Source of the DNA: Pandoraea pneumonica
GTDB taxonomy: Bacteria > Pseudomonadota > Gammaproteobacteria > Burkholderiales > Burkholderiaceae
Assembly: GCF_902459645.1 (NCBI RefSeq)
Contig: NZ_CABPSK010000001.1
Span: forward strand, 372,001 to 436,000
Reading direction: 5' to 3'
Length of the DNA: 64,000 bases
Shown here: in pieces, positions 63,947 through 64,000 of the stretch
Layout: the number at the start of each line of letters is the position of its first letter
How positions within the stretch are numbered: the stretch's first letter is position 1
The notes under the pieces: generated by a model
The model's database searches: none
Told to the model about the DNA's origin: nothing
What the model saw: the letters and a program-made list of their open reading frames with translations, nothing else
Program-made: the position numbers and the translations under genes

Positions 63947-64000
63947 GTAACGCGTGTAAGATTCGCGCCACGCGCGCCAGACATCTGGCCTCTCGCGGCC

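Overview
The window is a GC-rich, densely packed bacterial chromosome segment with no rRNA, tRNA, phage or transposon sequence that I can see. Gene content and order (purL / PpiC-type isomerase / bolA / yciB / msrB / selO; ygfZ divergent from mltG-tmk-holB-tatD; a DUF4936 protein; a full-length fused PurL of 1343 aa) point to a betaproteobacterium of the order Burkholderiales. A Burkholderiaceae genus such as Pandoraea is my best guess, from general familiarity and not from any search.

Layout. (1) 1-12.3 kb: housekeeping genes: bifunctional NAD(P)HX repair enzyme, D-amino-acid dehydrogenase, PurL, then a minus-strand run of periplasmic PPIase, BolA, YciB, an OB-fold stress protein, MsrB and SelO. 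(2) 12.6-22.9 kb: a plus-strand acyl-CoA/transport block: AMP-dependent acyl-CoA ligase, a LivHMGF-type ABC transporter without a binding protein, a FadB-like hydratase/dehydrogenase, nicotinamidase, hotdog thioesterase and an MDR oxidoreductase. (3) 23.0-41.1 kb: a large minus-strand aryl polyene (APE) biosynthetic operon, with a methyltransferase facing its 3' end. (4) 41.5-48.3 kb: NRDE/DUF4936/ygfZ on the minus strand and mltG-tmk-holB-tatD-ankyrin lipoprotein on the plus strand. (5) 48.3-64 kb: crotonase, otsBA, a Fur-box-preceded PepSY/flavodoxin reductase, acylphosphatase, chemoreceptor, sensorless hybrid kinase, RibD-like reductase, hemolysin III, exported peroxiredoxin, an Lrp regulator divergent from an acetolactate-synthase-like enzyme, and an amino-acid binding protein.

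The APE operon is the centrepiece. Nearly every junction between 41,054 and 25,614 overlaps by 1 to 20 bases, so it looks like one translationally coupled transcript. An aromatic ammonia-lyase would supply an arylacrylate, which the ApeH-type ligase would load onto one of two ACPs. ApeO/ApeC and further ketosynthases extend it, ApeQ reduces, and the ApeP/ApeI hotdogs dehydrate. GT2/acyltransferase, LPLAT, LolA-like and MMPL proteins attach and export the pigment to the outer membrane. Departures from the textbook cluster are an ApeH-ApeI fusion, the inserted ammonia-lyase, a GT2-acyltransferase fusion, an extra ketosynthase with a small exported protein at the 3' end, and the absence of recognisable ApeA, ApeB and ApeN in the operon.

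Other points of note: the LivF-type ATPase has arginine instead of the Walker A lysine, the LivM permease has a long C-terminal extension, and two perfect 12-bp inverted repeats flank the APE region, one upstream of the operon and one covering the GTG start of the convergent methyltransferase.
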